Source: Candidatus Thorarchaeota archaeon
GTDB taxonomy: Archaea; Asgardarchaeota; Thorarchaeia; Thorarchaeales; Thorarchaeaceae
Assembly: GCA_016840245.1 (NCBI GenBank)
Contig: JAEOST010000338.1
Coordinates: forward strand, 1-13,019
Direction of reading: 5' to 3'
Length of the DNA: 13,019 bases
Shown here: piece after piece, positions 12,952 through 13,019 of the stretch
Numbering within the stretch: position 1 is the stretch's first letter
Layout: each line of letters starts with the position of its first letter
Translations under genes and position numbers: made by a program
Notes under the pieces: generated by a model
The model's input: the letters and a program-made list of their open reading frames with translations, nothing else
Told to the model about the DNA's origin: nothing
Databases searched by the model: none

Positions 12952-13019
12952 ATGTTCAGAAGGTTGAGTTTTAGTGGTGAACAGAGACCAATGATGCACG
13001 CCACAGACTATTACTGGGA
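12952..13019 (+). CDS. Start of a further gene sharing the protease's N-terminal tag (3'-truncated)
   Basis: Only 22 codons are in the window. The product begins MFRRLSFSGEQRPMMHA and then TDYYW; the protease begins MYRWLSYSGEQKPMMHA. Seventeen leading residues match except for four conservative or basic changes, after which the two differ at once. The upstream 18 bases are identical. It could be a tandem paralogue of the protease, or a different membrane protein carrying the same N-terminal tag; the window ends before any domain appears. The start position is well supported by the shared upstream element. Confidence 0.65.
   Translation, partial: MFRRLSFSGEQRPMMHATDYYW

Overview
The window looks like a piece of an archaeal chromosome. 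Compact genes sit behind TATA-like boxes with very short leaders, some ribosome-binding sites are of the GGTG/GAGGT type, several starts appear to be GTG or TTG, and there is a membrane glycosyltransferase with an extracytoplasmic domain. Two proteins have unusual eukaryote-like designs: a membrane-anchored chain of winged helices resembling UFL1/UFBP1, and a membrane-anchored subtilase built like site-1 protease. These make an Asgard (Promethearchaeota) lineage a reasonable guess, but there is no marker gene here to prove it. I see no rRNA, tRNA, CRISPR array or insertion sequence.

Layout from left to right. Bases 1-1424 (minus) hold a polytopic GT-C type glycosyltransferase that runs off the left edge. 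A 250-base divergent spacer follows. Bases 1675-4746 (plus) carry a glutamine synthetase family enzyme, an SCP2 sterol-carrier-like protein, a metallo-beta-lactamase fold hydrolase and a small CxxC (DUF1858) protein. A hairpin separates this block from a convergent minus-strand block: panB (4758-5609), a tandem winged-helix membrane protein (5698-7656) and a P-type cation ATPase (7687-10617). The ATPase and winged-helix genes are 30 bases apart and probably cotranscribed, with the ATPase first; panB has its own TATA box. A 168-base divergent spacer leads to an S8 protease (10786-12882, plus). The start of a further gene at 12952 repeats the promoter-proximal DNA and first 17 codons of that protease.

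Metabolically the window touches nitrogen assimilation (glutamine synthetase), coenzyme A precursor synthesis (PanB), surface glycan assembly (GT-C) and ion transport (P-type ATPase). The points most worth following are: the winged-helix chain with an N-terminal membrane anchor, which may be a UFMylation-ligase-like scaffold; the repeated N-terminal tag and upstream element shared by the protease and the next gene; the P-type ATPase that lacks several classical Ca2+ ligands; and the site-1-protease-like domain order of the subtilase.
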